From Puniceicoccales bacterium Verruco_02 (GTDB lineage: Bacteria > Verrucomicrobiota > Verrucomicrobiia > Opitutales > Oceanipulchritudinaceae), in assembly GCA_001604585.1 (NCBI GenBank), contig LVBW01000009.1:1-64000 (forward strand): DNA of 64,000 bases. Reading direction: 5' to 3'. This document shows positions 8,843-21,005 of this stretch, one piece after another. Made by a program: the position numbers and the translations under genes. Every line of letters begins with the position of its first letter. The first letter of the stretch is position 1. Under the pieces are notes generated by a model that worked only from the letters and a program-made list of their open reading frames with translations, did no database searches and was not told the origin of the DNA.

Positions 8843-9931
8843 ATGAAGACTTTCTCACGCATATTTCTAGTATTCACGGCACTGGTACTGTTGGCGCACT
8901 ACCTGCCCAGCGCCTACTGGATGCTATTCTCTGGCCGATACCGGGCGCCTTATGTTGCATATAGCTGCGTTGCAGGCGGCTTTGTCTCGATGCGTCACGG
9001 CGGAGAATCCACCGACTACCGCAATGTTGCGGGGGAGCGCATAAACCGCGACGCCTTCGAGCAGCTTCTGCCGTTCCAGTATGCCGGGCAGCTAATCACA
9101 GACGGGCGTATGCCCGCCGAAATCTGCGGCATTGTGCCCGACTACAACAAAATCAGCATGGAGAGATCCTTCGTCAAGGTGGAGCCAAGCATGTTGGACA
9201 TGCCTACGCCAAACTTCCGCCCTCTCTTCGAGGCTCAAAGCGGCAGGCTGGAACTGGAGGCACCGAAGGATTTCCTGCGCCTGGGCAAGGATCTGGAGTT
9301 CTTTGTAGCAGCGAGCAACAGCGTCGATGAGGCAAAGAGCGCCTTGTTCAGGCAGGCCCTTGAGGACATAAAGTTCCGCATGCCCGCCAAACTTGTGGCA
9401 GGCAACCCCGATACTCGCAAGGCTTACGACGAGGGCCTGTATGCTCTGGATGCCGACGGAAATCTCTTTCTCATTATGCAAAAACGCGGCCAGCCATTTG
9501 TCGAAAATATAGCCGCTTCCATGAGTGCCGAGGACGCAGCACAACTGGCGACGCTGAACATTCGCCACATTGTTGTGCAAGAGCAGAAGAACCGAGATAT
9601 TCGGGCATTGCTCATTGAAGCAGATTCCACGGTATGGATTCTCCACGGGGCCGGGTTCGTCCTATCTCGGATAGAATTGCAAGGATACGACTACGCGCGG
9701 GACGAGCTGATGTTGCGCGGTGATATGCTCAATTACGTTGCTACGGTGCGTAACGAGGACCGTATCGAGGTGCTGGCAATGGATAGAAACTTCGAGCCTC
9801 TGGCGCGCTATGGGGAGGAGCTGATGAATCGAAGCAAGAGCAGGGCTGGCAGAGTCGCGGCGTATCTCTTGCCGCTGGCGCTGGAATTCGACAACGGTAA
9901 ATCCGGCTACCTAGGCATACACATCGACTAG
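8843..9931 (+). CDS. Membrane-anchored protein resembling DUF4857
   Basis: Last gene of the plus-strand operon, 14 bases after the permease. One N-terminal helix (about 5-23) anchors a large extracytoplasmic beta-rich domain of about 330 residues with no catalytic motif I recognise. The N-terminal YLPSAYWMLFSGRYRAPYVAYS segment and the position after an ABC-2 pair resemble proteins assigned to DUF4857 in Bacteroidota, where they also sit near TonB receptors and PepSY proteins; this link is from memory. It may act as the extracytoplasmic partner of the ABC pair. Confidence 0.6.
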   Translation: MKTFSRIFLVFTALVLLAHYLPSAYWMLFSGRYRAPYVAYSCVAGGFVSMRHGGESTDYRNVAGERINRDAFEQLLPFQYAGQLITDGRMPAEICGIVPDYNKISMERSFVKVEPSMLDMPTPNFRPLFEAQSGRLELEAPKDFLRLGKDLEFFVAASNSVDEAKSALFRQALEDIKFRMPAKLVAGNPDTRKAYDEGLYALDADGNLFLIMQKRGQPFVENIAASMSAEDAAQLATLNIRHIVVQEQKNRDIRALLIEADSTVWILHGAGFVLSRIELQGYDYARDELMLRGDMLNYVATVRNEDRIEVLAMDRNFEPLARYGEELMNRSKSRAGRVAAYLLPLALEFDNGKSGYLGIHID

Positions 9932-9949
9932 GGAGCGTGAATATCGCAC

Positions 9950-10273
9950 CTATTGACCGAGCTTGTCACCTTGATGCCCTTCCCAGCTCTTGCGCAAGGT
10001 AGCGAGTATCCGGCCAGCCTCGTGAAAGTCACCGGCTTCGCAGTGGTTTCGGCACACCTGGTATGCCTCGCGAAGGCTCATAGCCAATTCGGGCCACAAC
10101 GCGTAGTCCAGCTTGTCAATAAGAAGGTCGATGGCGGCGTTCAACGCGACGGGGTCTGCGGTAACGCAGGCTCCAAGTGCTTCGTCGTACATGCGCAAGA
10201 CCATGCGCTGCTGCTTGGCCATTTCGCCAGCAGGCCCCTTGCTGTATGCGCCCTCTATCCTCCCTTTCATCAT
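9950..10273 (-). CDS. fliS: FliS-like flagellin export chaperone
   Basis: A small helical protein of 107 residues with the FliS pattern: a YSKGPAGEMAKQQRMVLRMYDEALGAC start, then ALNAAIDLLIDKLDYAL and a LREAYQVCRNHCEAGDFHEAGRIL helix. FliS binds the C-terminal helix of flagellin in the cytoplasm and prevents premature polymerisation. The start ATG overlaps the flagellin stop by one base (TAATG at 10271-10275), so it is translationally coupled to its presumed client. Similarity is moderate, but the context makes the call firm. Confidence 0.75.
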   Translation of the reverse strand: MMKGRIEGAYSKGPAGEMAKQQRMVLRMYDEALGACVTADPVALNAAIDLLIDKLDYALWPELAMSLREAYQVCRNHCEAGDFHEAGRILATLRKSWEGHQGDKLGQ

Positions 10274-11943
10274 TAGCGCACTATACGAATATTTTGCGGC
10301 AAACTCAAAGGATCAAGCGTGTCGGTCGTTCCGTTGAGCAGGGACAGAATCGTCGTGCCGCCCGTCTGCACTCCCAAGGCCGTGCTTAAGTTGCTCTGGA
10401 TGAGGCTGCTTGTCCATGAGAGGCTGCTGCTGAGTGTGCTCGTGGATGATGTTCCCCAAAGCAGGTTGATAGCACTGGTGTAAGAAGTGCCGCTCCCGAG
10501 CAGGTTCTTGATGATGTCGTTGCTGGAGCTGTACGAATCCAAGGTACCGTTCATCGCGTTGTATATAGTCTCAACATGCGAATAGGCCTTGTCCACGAGG
10601 CTCTGCTGGGCCTTTACCATTGTAATGGCAGAATCTATGCTCTTGATGTAGGAATCGAAGTCAAAATCGTCGTAAAGATTCCCAGCCTGCTCGTAGCTGA
10701 CGTAAGCCTTTAGATCCGCCCTGCCATCAAAGTCCTTACCGTTGACATCGACGATCAAGCCATTACCAAAGTCCAAGGAAGCAAGCCCATCACTGTCGAA
10801 ACTGCTCGAAGTGGCACTGCCCTTAACCCTGCCGCTCTTATCGTACAAGATGGCACTCACACTATCGCCATACTTGGATATTTCCACGCGGTAATCTCCG
10901 CTTGCAAGCTCACTCTTGTTGCTAGAAACCTGCCCAAGACGCGCCTTGCTGACAGAAAAAGTATCCCCCTCGGCATCCTTGCGCACACCATTGGTATCGT
11001 TGAGCGTGGCGCTCCGGGCACTGGTCTGCGAGGAACCGGCCAAGTCGTACGTTGTTACACGGGCATAGTCCAGGTTCGCATAGAGAGTGGCCGCACCCTT
11101 GGTCTCGTAGTCGTATTTATCGTAAGTGGAGTAAGCGTTGCGGCTTTTTTCAATGTCGATTTCGATGCCGACGTCGAAGGCCACAGTCTCAATACCAGAG
11201 CCGCTGAGATCCACGTTGTCGGCACGGCTCAGTTCCTTTCCGGCCGTGTTTGTAATTATTACCGAGGAATCCTTTCCCTGATACACCACCTGAATGCGGT
11301 ACTGACCACTATCCAGCTCCTTGAAAGTCTCAACTCTGGTCTCTCGGCCAAGGATAGTGTCAATACTGTATGGATCGCTCTCCTTGGTCTGAGGCTTGTA
11401 ACCGGTGTAGCGTACTTCGGAAATGTCCAAGCCCTTTAGATCGTAACGGCCATTGTTCCACTCGCAATAATCGTCGTAAGAGAGGACCATCTCGGCCCCT
11501 TTGGACTGGGTGGCGAGGGCAAGCCCGCTACTGCCGGTCGTTGTAAGGTCGCTCATTACCATGCGGCTGTAAACGCCCGCGCTGTTTAGGCGCAGATTAC
11601 TGCCGTTGAGCAAGGTCTGCCCGTCGAAGGTTGTCTTGGAAACGATTGTGTCGATACCGGCGCCAAGGCTTCGCAGCTTGGCATACGCCTCCGCCCTTGC
11701 AGAGGAGCTGACATTGTTGCCGGTGGCAGCCTTGGCCACGCTACGCATCTCGTTGAGGTTGGCCAGTATAGTGTCGATGCGCTCGCTAGTACCCGAGAGC
11801 AGCTTCATCGTCCCTTTCATGTTACTGGTGCTCACCTTGCTCAAGAGGGAGCTGGCAGTCAGGGACGAGTTACCCGAAGCACGCACCGAGGCAAATGCGT
11901 TGCGGGACAAATACTCGTTAATCTGTGCCGATGTCAGTTCCAT
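10273..11943 (-). CDS. Flagellin-like protein
   Basis: A filament subunit candidate of 556 residues. The N-terminal 130 residues follow flagellin logic: helical, Ser/Asn-rich, SGTSERIDTILANLNEMRSVAKAA, then SLGAGIDTIVSKTTFDGQTLLNG, the counterpart of the FNG..LLNG region. The C-terminal part has a long helix (DSAITMVKAQQSLVDKAYSHVETIYNAM). Between them lie about 280 residues of Ser/Asp/Tyr-rich beta-like repeats (YDKYDYETKG, GDYRVEISKYGDS), the variable surface domain. It lacks the classic short flagellin start and ends in an unusual SLPQNIRIVR tail, so it is a divergent subunit. No other flagellar structural genes are nearby. Confidence 0.72.
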   Translation of the reverse strand: MELTSAQINEYLSRNAFASVRASGNSSLTASSLLSKVSTSNMKGTMKLLSGTSERIDTILANLNEMRSVAKAATGNNVSSSARAEAYAKLRSLGAGIDTIVSKTTFDGQTLLNGSNLRLNSAGVYSRMVMSDLTTTGSSGLALATQSKGAEMVLSYDDYCEWNNGRYDLKGLDISEVRYTGYKPQTKESDPYSIDTILGRETRVETFKELDSGQYRIQVVYQGKDSSVIITNTAGKELSRADNVDLSGSGIETVAFDVGIEIDIEKSRNAYSTYDKYDYETKGAATLYANLDYARVTTYDLAGSSQTSARSATLNDTNGVRKDAEGDTFSVSKARLGQVSSNKSELASGDYRVEISKYGDSVSAILYDKSGRVKGSATSSSFDSDGLASLDFGNGLIVDVNGKDFDGRADLKAYVSYEQAGNLYDDFDFDSYIKSIDSAITMVKAQQSLVDKAYSHVETIYNAMNGTLDSYSSSNDIIKNLLGSGTSYTSAINLLWGTSSTSTLSSSLSWTSSLIQSNLSTALGVQTGGTTILSLLNGTTDTLDPLSLPQNIRIVR

Positions 11944-12050
11944 TCATGCGCCCACACTGGGACAGGCATTTAACGGCACGATTGGCTACACTCTTAAAGA
12001 CGATTGTCCTTACAAGCTGAATGCAGGAAGCACTCAAGAGATTGCCCCTC

Positions 12051-12084
12051 AAAAAGAAACGGACGCCCTTTGCAGAGCGTCCGT
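12051..12084 (-). terminator. Intrinsic terminator after the DoxX gene
   Basis: An 8-bp stem (12059-12066 with 12077-12084, 10-base loop) is followed, in minus-strand direction, by a T-rich tract (TTTCTTTTT, 12059 down to 12051). It lies 30 bases past the DoxX stop and is a standard Rho-independent terminator. Confidence 0.8.
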
Positions 12085-12113
12085 CTTAGCTGAAAAAACT
12101 GGTCAGGCAGGCT

Positions 12114-12575
12114 TTACTTGGCAGGTTTCGGGGACTTTGGGGCCGAAGCCGCCCCGCCCTTCGCACCGATTGCGTAAGTCCCAGGCCCGGTGAAGAATAG
12201 GCCAAGAAACACCCACATCATTATCCAAGGATGTGCGAAGCCGCCGAACGCCGAGAGACTAAGCGTTGGATTGTGAAATAACAGCGCCGTCAGCATGACA
12301 AATGTCAAAAGGAAAGCAGCCGGACGGAATAGCAAGCCCAGCATGATGAGCAGGCCGCCGACAGTTTCTGTACTGGCCGCCAGAATGCCCCAGAAAAGAG
12401 GATTGAAGTCGAGGCCGTACATGGCCATCGCCTTGCCTACTCCGCTCAAGGCACTGGCCCCGCCGACAAACTTCGGGATGCCGTGCAGTAACATTGTAAG
12501 ACCCGCCGCGACGCGGATAACAAGAAGCCCAGTCTGCGGCTTGTTGAAGAAGTTGGATATGGATGATAGGCTCAT
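12114..12575 (-). CDS. DoxX-family membrane protein
   Basis: A small four-helix inner-membrane protein. The start at 12575 gives a usual DoxX N-terminus (SISNFFNKPQTGLLVIRVAAGLTMLLHGIPKF), then GVGKAMAMYGL, helices around 57-75, 78-95 and 108-127, and a disordered Ala/Lys/Pro tail. DoxX proteins are linked in some organisms to thiol or redox homeostasis, but the activity here is unknown. The longer frame to 12698 adds a non-membrane leader without support. Confidence 0.85.
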   Translation of the reverse strand: MSLSSISNFFNKPQTGLLVIRVAAGLTMLLHGIPKFVGGASALSGVGKAMAMYGLDFNPLFWGILAASTETVGGLLIMLGLLFRPAAFLLTFVMLTALLFHNPTLSLSAFGGFAHPWIMMWVFLGLFFTGPGTYAIGAKGGAASAPKSPKPAK

Positions 12576-12686
12576 GCGCGAGTGATTCCTGTCTGGTGGT
12601 GTGTGTGTTATTACGACAGACGCCCGAGGCAGTCCGTTCCACACAGGTGAATGATTATCCCTATTGCGGCATGCACACAAACATAG

Positions 12687-12721
12687 AATGCAAGACATGA
12701 CATAAGACCATGCCTTGCATT
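12687..12721. terminator. Hairpin downstream of the Fur-family gene
   Basis: AATGCAAG at 12687-12694 pairs exactly with CTTGCATT at 12714-12721 around a 19-base loop. It lies 25 bases beyond the 3' end of the minus-strand Fur-family gene, with a mildly T-rich sequence after it on that strand (CTATGTTTGTGTG). It may be that gene's terminator, but there is no strong T-tract. Confidence 0.35.
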
Positions 12722-12745
12722 ATATTCCACATCTGACAAAGGAGC

Positions 12746-13246
12746 TTAGTCCTCGGCGACTTCGCGCATTGGTTCGTCGTCCTGAACATACACGACGTTG
12801 TCCTCGCTCACGACCTCTTCGACACTCGGCCCGTAGAACTGTATCTCGTAGTAAGCCACGTCAAAGCCTGCCTGCTCGCGCACCTGGCGCAGCACGGCGG
12901 CCTCGTCCCATTTTGGCGTCACCACGCTGACCTGTCCGCTCTCGGTATTCACTGCATACATCCGGCTGTCGCGCCTGTCGTTAAGGACAAAGTGCGCGGA
13001 ACGGCGTGGCAGTCCGACGCGACGAATGATGCCCTTGGCCTCAAGCCGTGTCAGAAGTCTGTACACCGTTGCCGGATCGCAACGCCCCTTCAGCCCATCC
13101 TTCTTGAGAAGTTGTTGGACGCTGACGGGGACAATTTCGTTAACAAAGCACTTCAGAATGGCCCGAAGGCATTCTGTGCGTCGTAGGCCAGCCTCACGGC
13201 AAAGCCCTATCAAATGATTAATCCTATCCTCTGAAGCATTCACCAT
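12746..13246 (-). CDS. Fur-family regulator lacking the usual metal motifs
   Basis: A DNA-binding repressor-type protein. The N-terminal winged helix is clear (LIGLCREAGLRRTECLRAIL, then CDPATVYRLLTRLEAKGIIRRV, about residues 12-77, matching the Fur recognition-helix region). After it, where Fur, Zur and PerR carry HHDH and CxxC zinc motifs, this protein has RRSAHFVLNDRRDSRMY and no Cys pair, and it ends in an acidic tail. It is therefore unlikely to sense metal in the standard way. A weak 15-base 7-1-7 palindrome (TTGAGTA-G-GTTTCAA, 13266-13280) just before its start could be an autoregulatory site. Confidence 0.8.
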   Translation of the reverse strand: MVNASEDRINHLIGLCREAGLRRTECLRAILKCFVNEIVPVSVQQLLKKDGLKGRCDPATVYRLLTRLEAKGIIRRVGLPRRSAHFVLNDRRDSRMYAVNTESGQVSVVTPKWDEAAVLRQVREQAGFDVAYYEIQFYGPSVEEVVSEDNVVYVQDDEPMREVAED

Positions 13247-13344
13247 AGTTACCCGTTAACTAATTTTGAGTAGGTTTCAATGGAAATATCTCACTTCGAG
13301 GCAGTTTGACGAATTTTCACGAAAAAAGTCACCGGTTTTTCAAT

Positions 13345-17037
<3,693 letters not shown>

Positions 17038-17265
17038 ATCGTTGCACATATATGACGTATCAAAACATTCGGATGCATTGATGCAATTATAAAACGCACC
17101 GTTAATATGAACATTGTACGTGCAGAAATGCGACACATGCAAAAGTTTCCTTCATATTGTTCGCCAGCGGTTTATTGGCACAGGTAGGCCAACAACTGCG
17201 TGAGTATGTAGAATGTAATTGAAAAGGCGCTGGACCTCCGCGCACTGTCGTACACAGTTGCCATC
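17038..17265. other. Divergent intergenic region metH / aminopeptidase
   Basis: A 228-base A+T-richer gap carrying the promoters of two divergent genes. I examined it for cobalamin and SAM riboswitch cores because metH is a frequent target and saw none I could support. Confidence 0.4.
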
Positions 17266-18423
17266 ATGGACTCTCGCTACAACAAGCTCGCCGACGTTCT
17301 TACCGGATTCTCCACCCGCCTTTCCAAAGGCGACAAGGTGCTCATCGACGCCTTTGACGTGCCGACGGAGATCGTTGTCGCCCTTATACGCGCAGCCCGC
17401 GAGAGGGGCGCCCTACCCTTTGCACGCACGACAAACGCCCGCGTTAACCGCGAGATGCTCATGAACTTCGACGCCGAAATGGCGGAGGCAAACGCCGCGC
17501 TGGAGCTTGAGCGCATGAAGGGAATGCAGGCCTACATAGCACTTCGCGGCGCGGACAACATTTTTGAATCCAGCGACGTGCCTCCGGAAAACATGCGCGA
17601 CTACATGCGCGTCAACCGCCCCGTACTCAACTGGCGCGTGGGAAAGACGCGTTGGGTGGTCCTACGCTGGCCGACAAGCGCCATGGCCCAGCAGGCGCAA
17701 ATAAGCACCGAAGCCTTCGAGGACTTTTACTTCGATGTCTGCACGATGGACTACGCGCGTATGCGCCCCGGCATGGCCGCGCTAAAGAAGCGCATGGACG
17801 AGGCCAGCCGCGTGGAAATCATCGGCCCCGGCACGGAACTGCGCTTCTCCATCGAGGGCCTTAAAGGCATCCCCTGCGGCGGCAGGCGCAACATCCCCGA
17901 CGGCGAGGTGTACACTGCGCCGGTGAAGGACAGCGTGGAAGGCGTAATCACCTACAATGCGCCGACAGTGTATCAGGGCGAGGGCTTCGAAAAGGTGCGG
18001 CTTGAGTTCTCCAAGGGCCGCATCGTCAAGGCGACATGCTCCGGCAACGAAGAAAAGCTTAACCGCATCCTCGACTCCGACGAAGGCGCGCGCTACGTGG
18101 GCGAATTCGCCATCGGCTTCAACCCCTACATCCTGAAGCCCATGCGCGACATACTCTTCGACGAAAAAATCGCGGGCAGCTTTCACTTTACCCCCGGTCA
18201 GGCTTACGAAGGCCCTGCTGACAACGGCAATCGCTCGCAGGTGCACTGGGATCTAGTAAACATCCAGCGCCCTGACTGGGGCGGAGGCGAAATCCGCTTC
18301 GACGGGGAGACCATACGCAAGGACGGCAGCTTCATCGTGCCCGACCTCGAACGGCTCAACCCCGCCTTCCTGCTCTCGGACGAACCCTTCGAAGACGTAA
18401 AGGGCGACGATTCCGACTGGTAA
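17266..18423 (+). CDS. M29-family metallo-aminopeptidase
   Basis: A cytoplasmic exopeptidase of the thermophilic-aminopeptidase (AmpS/AmpT) family, 385 residues, slightly short of the usual 400-410. The N-terminal domain begins [23 protein letters not shown]. The metal-binding C-terminal half shows [11 protein letters not shown] (first Glu), GEFAIGFNP (second Glu), [15 protein letters not shown] (His) and SQVHWDLVN (His and Asp). These are the expected dinuclear metal ligands, so it should be active. Stand-alone gene, divergent from metH. Confidence 0.92.
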   Translation: MDSRYNKLADVLTGFSTRLSKGDKVLIDAFDVPTEIVVALIRAARERGALPFARTTNARVNREMLMNFDAEMAEANAALELERMKGMQAYIALRGADNIFESSDVPPENMRDYMRVNRPVLNWRVGKTRWVVLRWPTSAMAQQAQISTEAFEDFYFDVCTMDYARMRPGMAALKKRMDEASRVEIIGPGTELRFSIEGLKGIPCGGRRNIPDGEVYTAPVKDSVEGVITYNAPTVYQGEGFEKVRLEFSKGRIVKATCSGNEEKLNRILDSDEGARYVGEFAIGFNPYILKPMRDILFDEKIAGSFHFTPGQAYEGPADNGNRSQVHWDLVNIQRPDWGGGEIRFDGETIRKDGSFIVPDLERLNPAFLLSDEPFEDVKGDDSDW

Positions 18424-18489
18424 GATAATCCGTCGCCTTCCGTCGTAGCAACAACATGTCGCACACGGCCTTCAGCGCGGACTCGTCTC

Positions 18490-20079
18490 TTAGGGGAGGA
18501 CAGAGTATTTGAAATTGCGGAAACGCACCTCGCCTTTGCCCGCAGCGAGCAAGGCGGGGCGCAAGCTCAAGAAGCCGTCAGCAGTGTTGTGGTTGTAGCC
18601 GGATACCTCGATGTGCATCCAATGGCGCGCCCAGTTCACCCCGTCCTGGCTGTGCCAGATCGTCATGAAATTGTGATCATTGCGGATGCGCAAAAAGTAA
18701 TGTCGCCCGAGACCTTGCGGCTTGGGAAATGTCGTGATGTCGCCCTTGCGGTATTCGATCATCTGGCTTTCCGAGATGCCCATGCCAGCGAATAGTTTTT
18801 CGCTGTAAAAAAGCAGCAGTCCTCCTGTCGCCCCAGCGTCGGCATCGACCTCGACCTCAACCTCGTAGGCATGATCTCCGCAAACAAGTTCCAGTGGCGA
18901 GGCGTCACGCGGCGTCGAGCCTTGCGCCTTTAGAACAAGTGTACCGTCTTCGTAACGGTAGCGATCCCTGTAATTGCCTGGCTGCATGAAGAAGGTCCAC
19001 GCTGTGCCGATGCGGTCCGTAGAGAAATCGTCCGAAAGTGCGTAACCATGCTGCAACGGCTCGCCGCCAGAGGGCATCGGGATGGGCTTGGAAACATCGT
19101 ATCCCAGTGACTTAACCCAGCCGTCCGCCGTCCATTCGACAGGCTCCAGCAGCGTCTGGCGGCCAAGGTTGTAGTAGCCGTTCTCGTAGGCGTGATAGAC
19201 GAGATACCACTGCTTGCTGTCCGGTCCTTCAAGGAGCGTTGCATGGCCGCGCGACCACCACTTTTCCACCGCACTCTGTGTACGAACGACGGGGTTGTAG
19301 GGCGAGTTTTCCCAGGGGCCGTTCATGCTCTTGGAACGGGCCATGATGACCATGTGGCTTGTCGCCGGTCCTGCCGTGCCGCCCTCGGCGAGGACCATGT
19401 AGTAGTAATCACCGTGGCGAAGCAGCTTCGGCCCTTCCTGTGCGAAGGTCTCGATCTGCCAATGCTCCGGGATCGGCCAGCCGTCGTAAACGTGCTTCAC
19501 TTCTCCCGCCACGGTAAGCCCGTCGTCGGCGAGGGGCACCATGTTACCGCCGTTGAAAAAAAGGTAACCCTTGCCCTCGGAGTCCGTGGCGAAGCCTGGA
19601 TCGAAATTCGGCACTTTCAGGTCAACGGGGATCGTCCAAGGGCCCTTGATGTCCGCTGCGCTTACGACCATGTTCGTGAAGCCCCTGTCGTTCAGAACGG
19701 GGAAGTAGATGTAGAAGCGTCCGTTGCGGAAGCTGATATCCGGTGCCCACACGATGCCGACGTTCTGCGTCAGGGCGGGGCCGACTGGCTCCCAGCTCAC
19801 AAGGTCGCGCGAGTGCCACACAAGCAGGCCGGGCACACTTCCGAAGGAAGAATGCACCATGTAGTAATCGCTCCCGTGCTTGATGACCGACGGGTCGGGC
19901 CGGTCGCCAGCGAGGACGGGGTTCAGATACGTGCCGTCGCCAAGGTCAGCCTTGCGCTGGCCTTCGATGCCGCGGGCCCAGCCGGAGTTGAAAGCCGGGC
20001 TTTGCGCCCCGCAGATGCCGTTGCCGACGAATGCAGTCAGCGCGAGGGTAGGAATCAGGAACTTGCTAAGGAGTGTCAT
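18490..20079 (-). CDS. Secreted GH43 glycoside hydrolase (xylosidase/arabinosidase type)
   Basis: A five-bladed-propeller glycosidase acting on plant-type xylans or arabinans. The start at 20079 yields a signal peptide (MTLLSKFLIPTLALTAF, cleavage near CGAQ). Catalytic acids fit GH43: base Asp in GDRPDPSV, transition Asp in NFDPGF and acid Glu in AQEGPKLL. A C-terminal beta-sandwich (about residues 345-529) matches the accessory domain of this family. A divergent AraC-type regulator starts 46 bases away, so expression is probably substrate controlled. Exact substrate unknown. Confidence 0.92.
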   Translation of the reverse strand: MTLLSKFLIPTLALTAFVGNGICGAQSPAFNSGWARGIEGQRKADLGDGTYLNPVLAGDRPDPSVIKHGSDYYMVHSSFGSVPGLLVWHSRDLVSWEPVGPALTQNVGIVWAPDISFRNGRFYIYFPVLNDRGFTNMVVSAADIKGPWTIPVDLKVPNFDPGFATDSEGKGYLFFNGGNMVPLADDGLTVAGEVKHVYDGWPIPEHWQIETFAQEGPKLLRHGDYYYMVLAEGGTAGPATSHMVIMARSKSMNGPWENSPYNPVVRTQSAVEKWWSRGHATLLEGPDSKQWYLVYHAYENGYYNLGRQTLLEPVEWTADGWVKSLGYDVSKPIPMPSGGEPLQHGYALSDDFSTDRIGTAWTFFMQPGNYRDRYRYEDGTLVLKAQGSTPRDASPLELVCGDHAYEVEVEVDADAGATGGLLLFYSEKLFAGMGISESQMIEYRKGDITTFPKPQGLGRHYFLRIRNDHNFMTIWHSQDGVNWARHWMHIEVSGYNHNTADGFLSLRPALLAAGKGEVRFRNFKYSVLP

Positions 20080-20125
20080 GGTGCAGGGTGTGTGTTCGCG
20101 CCAAGTTAAGCACCAAATACGGCCC

Positions 20126-20989
20126 ATGCCTATGGACAATGGGAGCTATGTTGTGGATAATATCAACATGACCTCGCACATGAGTTCCGCCCGCTGGCTT
20201 ACCGCCCGAAGCCTGCATCAGGTGCAGATTCTTTCGTGCGATGTCAGCGACTTCGAGCAATGGGACTGCACGGACCATTGCTCGCCCTTCTGGCGCCTCT
20301 ACTGGCACGAAGATGAGGGTGCCGTCATTGTTATGGCCGGGCACAAGGTGCCGCTCTTGCCCCGGCACCTAGTCATCATTCCGCCAAATTCGCACTTTTC
20401 CTCACACCTCACGCAGCCCGTGCGGCAGTTCTTCCTGCACTACCTTGTCGAGCCGCAGTACCGGGGCCCGGCGGACACGGTGTTCCAGCTCCCAGCAAGC
20501 GCGTGGCAGGCGGATTTGTGCGCCGGGATCGTCGAGCGGCTCATCGCCGACACCTCGGACATCCGCGCCTCCTTCGAGGGGCAGATGCTCGTTGCCTCGG
20601 CGCTCCTGGCACTGCCTGTCGAGGGCTGGACACTCCGTTACGGGGACGCCCGCGTGAGCCGCGCTGTCGCACATCTAGCAGAGAGTTACCCCGCATGGCC
20701 GGGCAACGATGCGCTGGCCCGCGAAGCCGGGATGCACCCTACTGCCTTCATCCGGCTCTTCCGCCTAGCCACGGGGCACACTCCGCTCCAGCACCTTGTT
20801 AACCTGCGCCTAGAGGAGGCGTGCTCAATGCTGCACTTTGACGACGCAACGCTCGACGAAATAGCCGAACGCTGTGGCTTTGGCGAGCGTGCCTACTTCA
20901 CACGGGTCTTTTCCCGCAACATGAACTGTACCCCCGCCGCCTACCGCCGCATGGTCAACATAAGCAACCGCCTACGCCCGGGGATCTGA
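20126..20989 (+). CDS. AraC-family transcriptional regulator
   Basis: Likely regulator of the divergent GH43 gene. The N-terminal cupin-like sensor (about 30-110: FWRLYWHEDEGAVIVMAG, then LPRHLVIIPPNSHFSS) is followed by two helix-turn-helix motifs (NDALAREAGMHPTAFIRLFRLATG, then ATLDEIAERCGFGERAYFTRVFSR), the AraC signature. ATG starts at 20126, 20132 and 20168 are possible; none has a clear ribosome site. The extended frame back to 19880 overlaps GH43 and is not credible. Confidence 0.92.
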   Translation: MPMDNGSYVVDNINMTSHMSSARWLTARSLHQVQILSCDVSDFEQWDCTDHCSPFWRLYWHEDEGAVIVMAGHKVPLLPRHLVIIPPNSHFSSHLTQPVRQFFLHYLVEPQYRGPADTVFQLPASAWQADLCAGIVERLIADTSDIRASFEGQMLVASALLALPVEGWTLRYGDARVSRAVAHLAESYPAWPGNDALAREAGMHPTAFIRLFRLATGHTPLQHLVNLRLEEACSMLHFDDATLDEIAERCGFGERAYFTRVFSRNMNCTPAAYRRMVNISNRLRPGI

Positions 20990-21005
20990 GTAACAAGTTG
21001 TTGGC

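Noticed and set aside
17038-17265. Riboswitch upstream of metH
   Set aside because: No cobalamin B12-box or SAM-class core could be matched on the minus strand; the gap looks like a plain promoter region.
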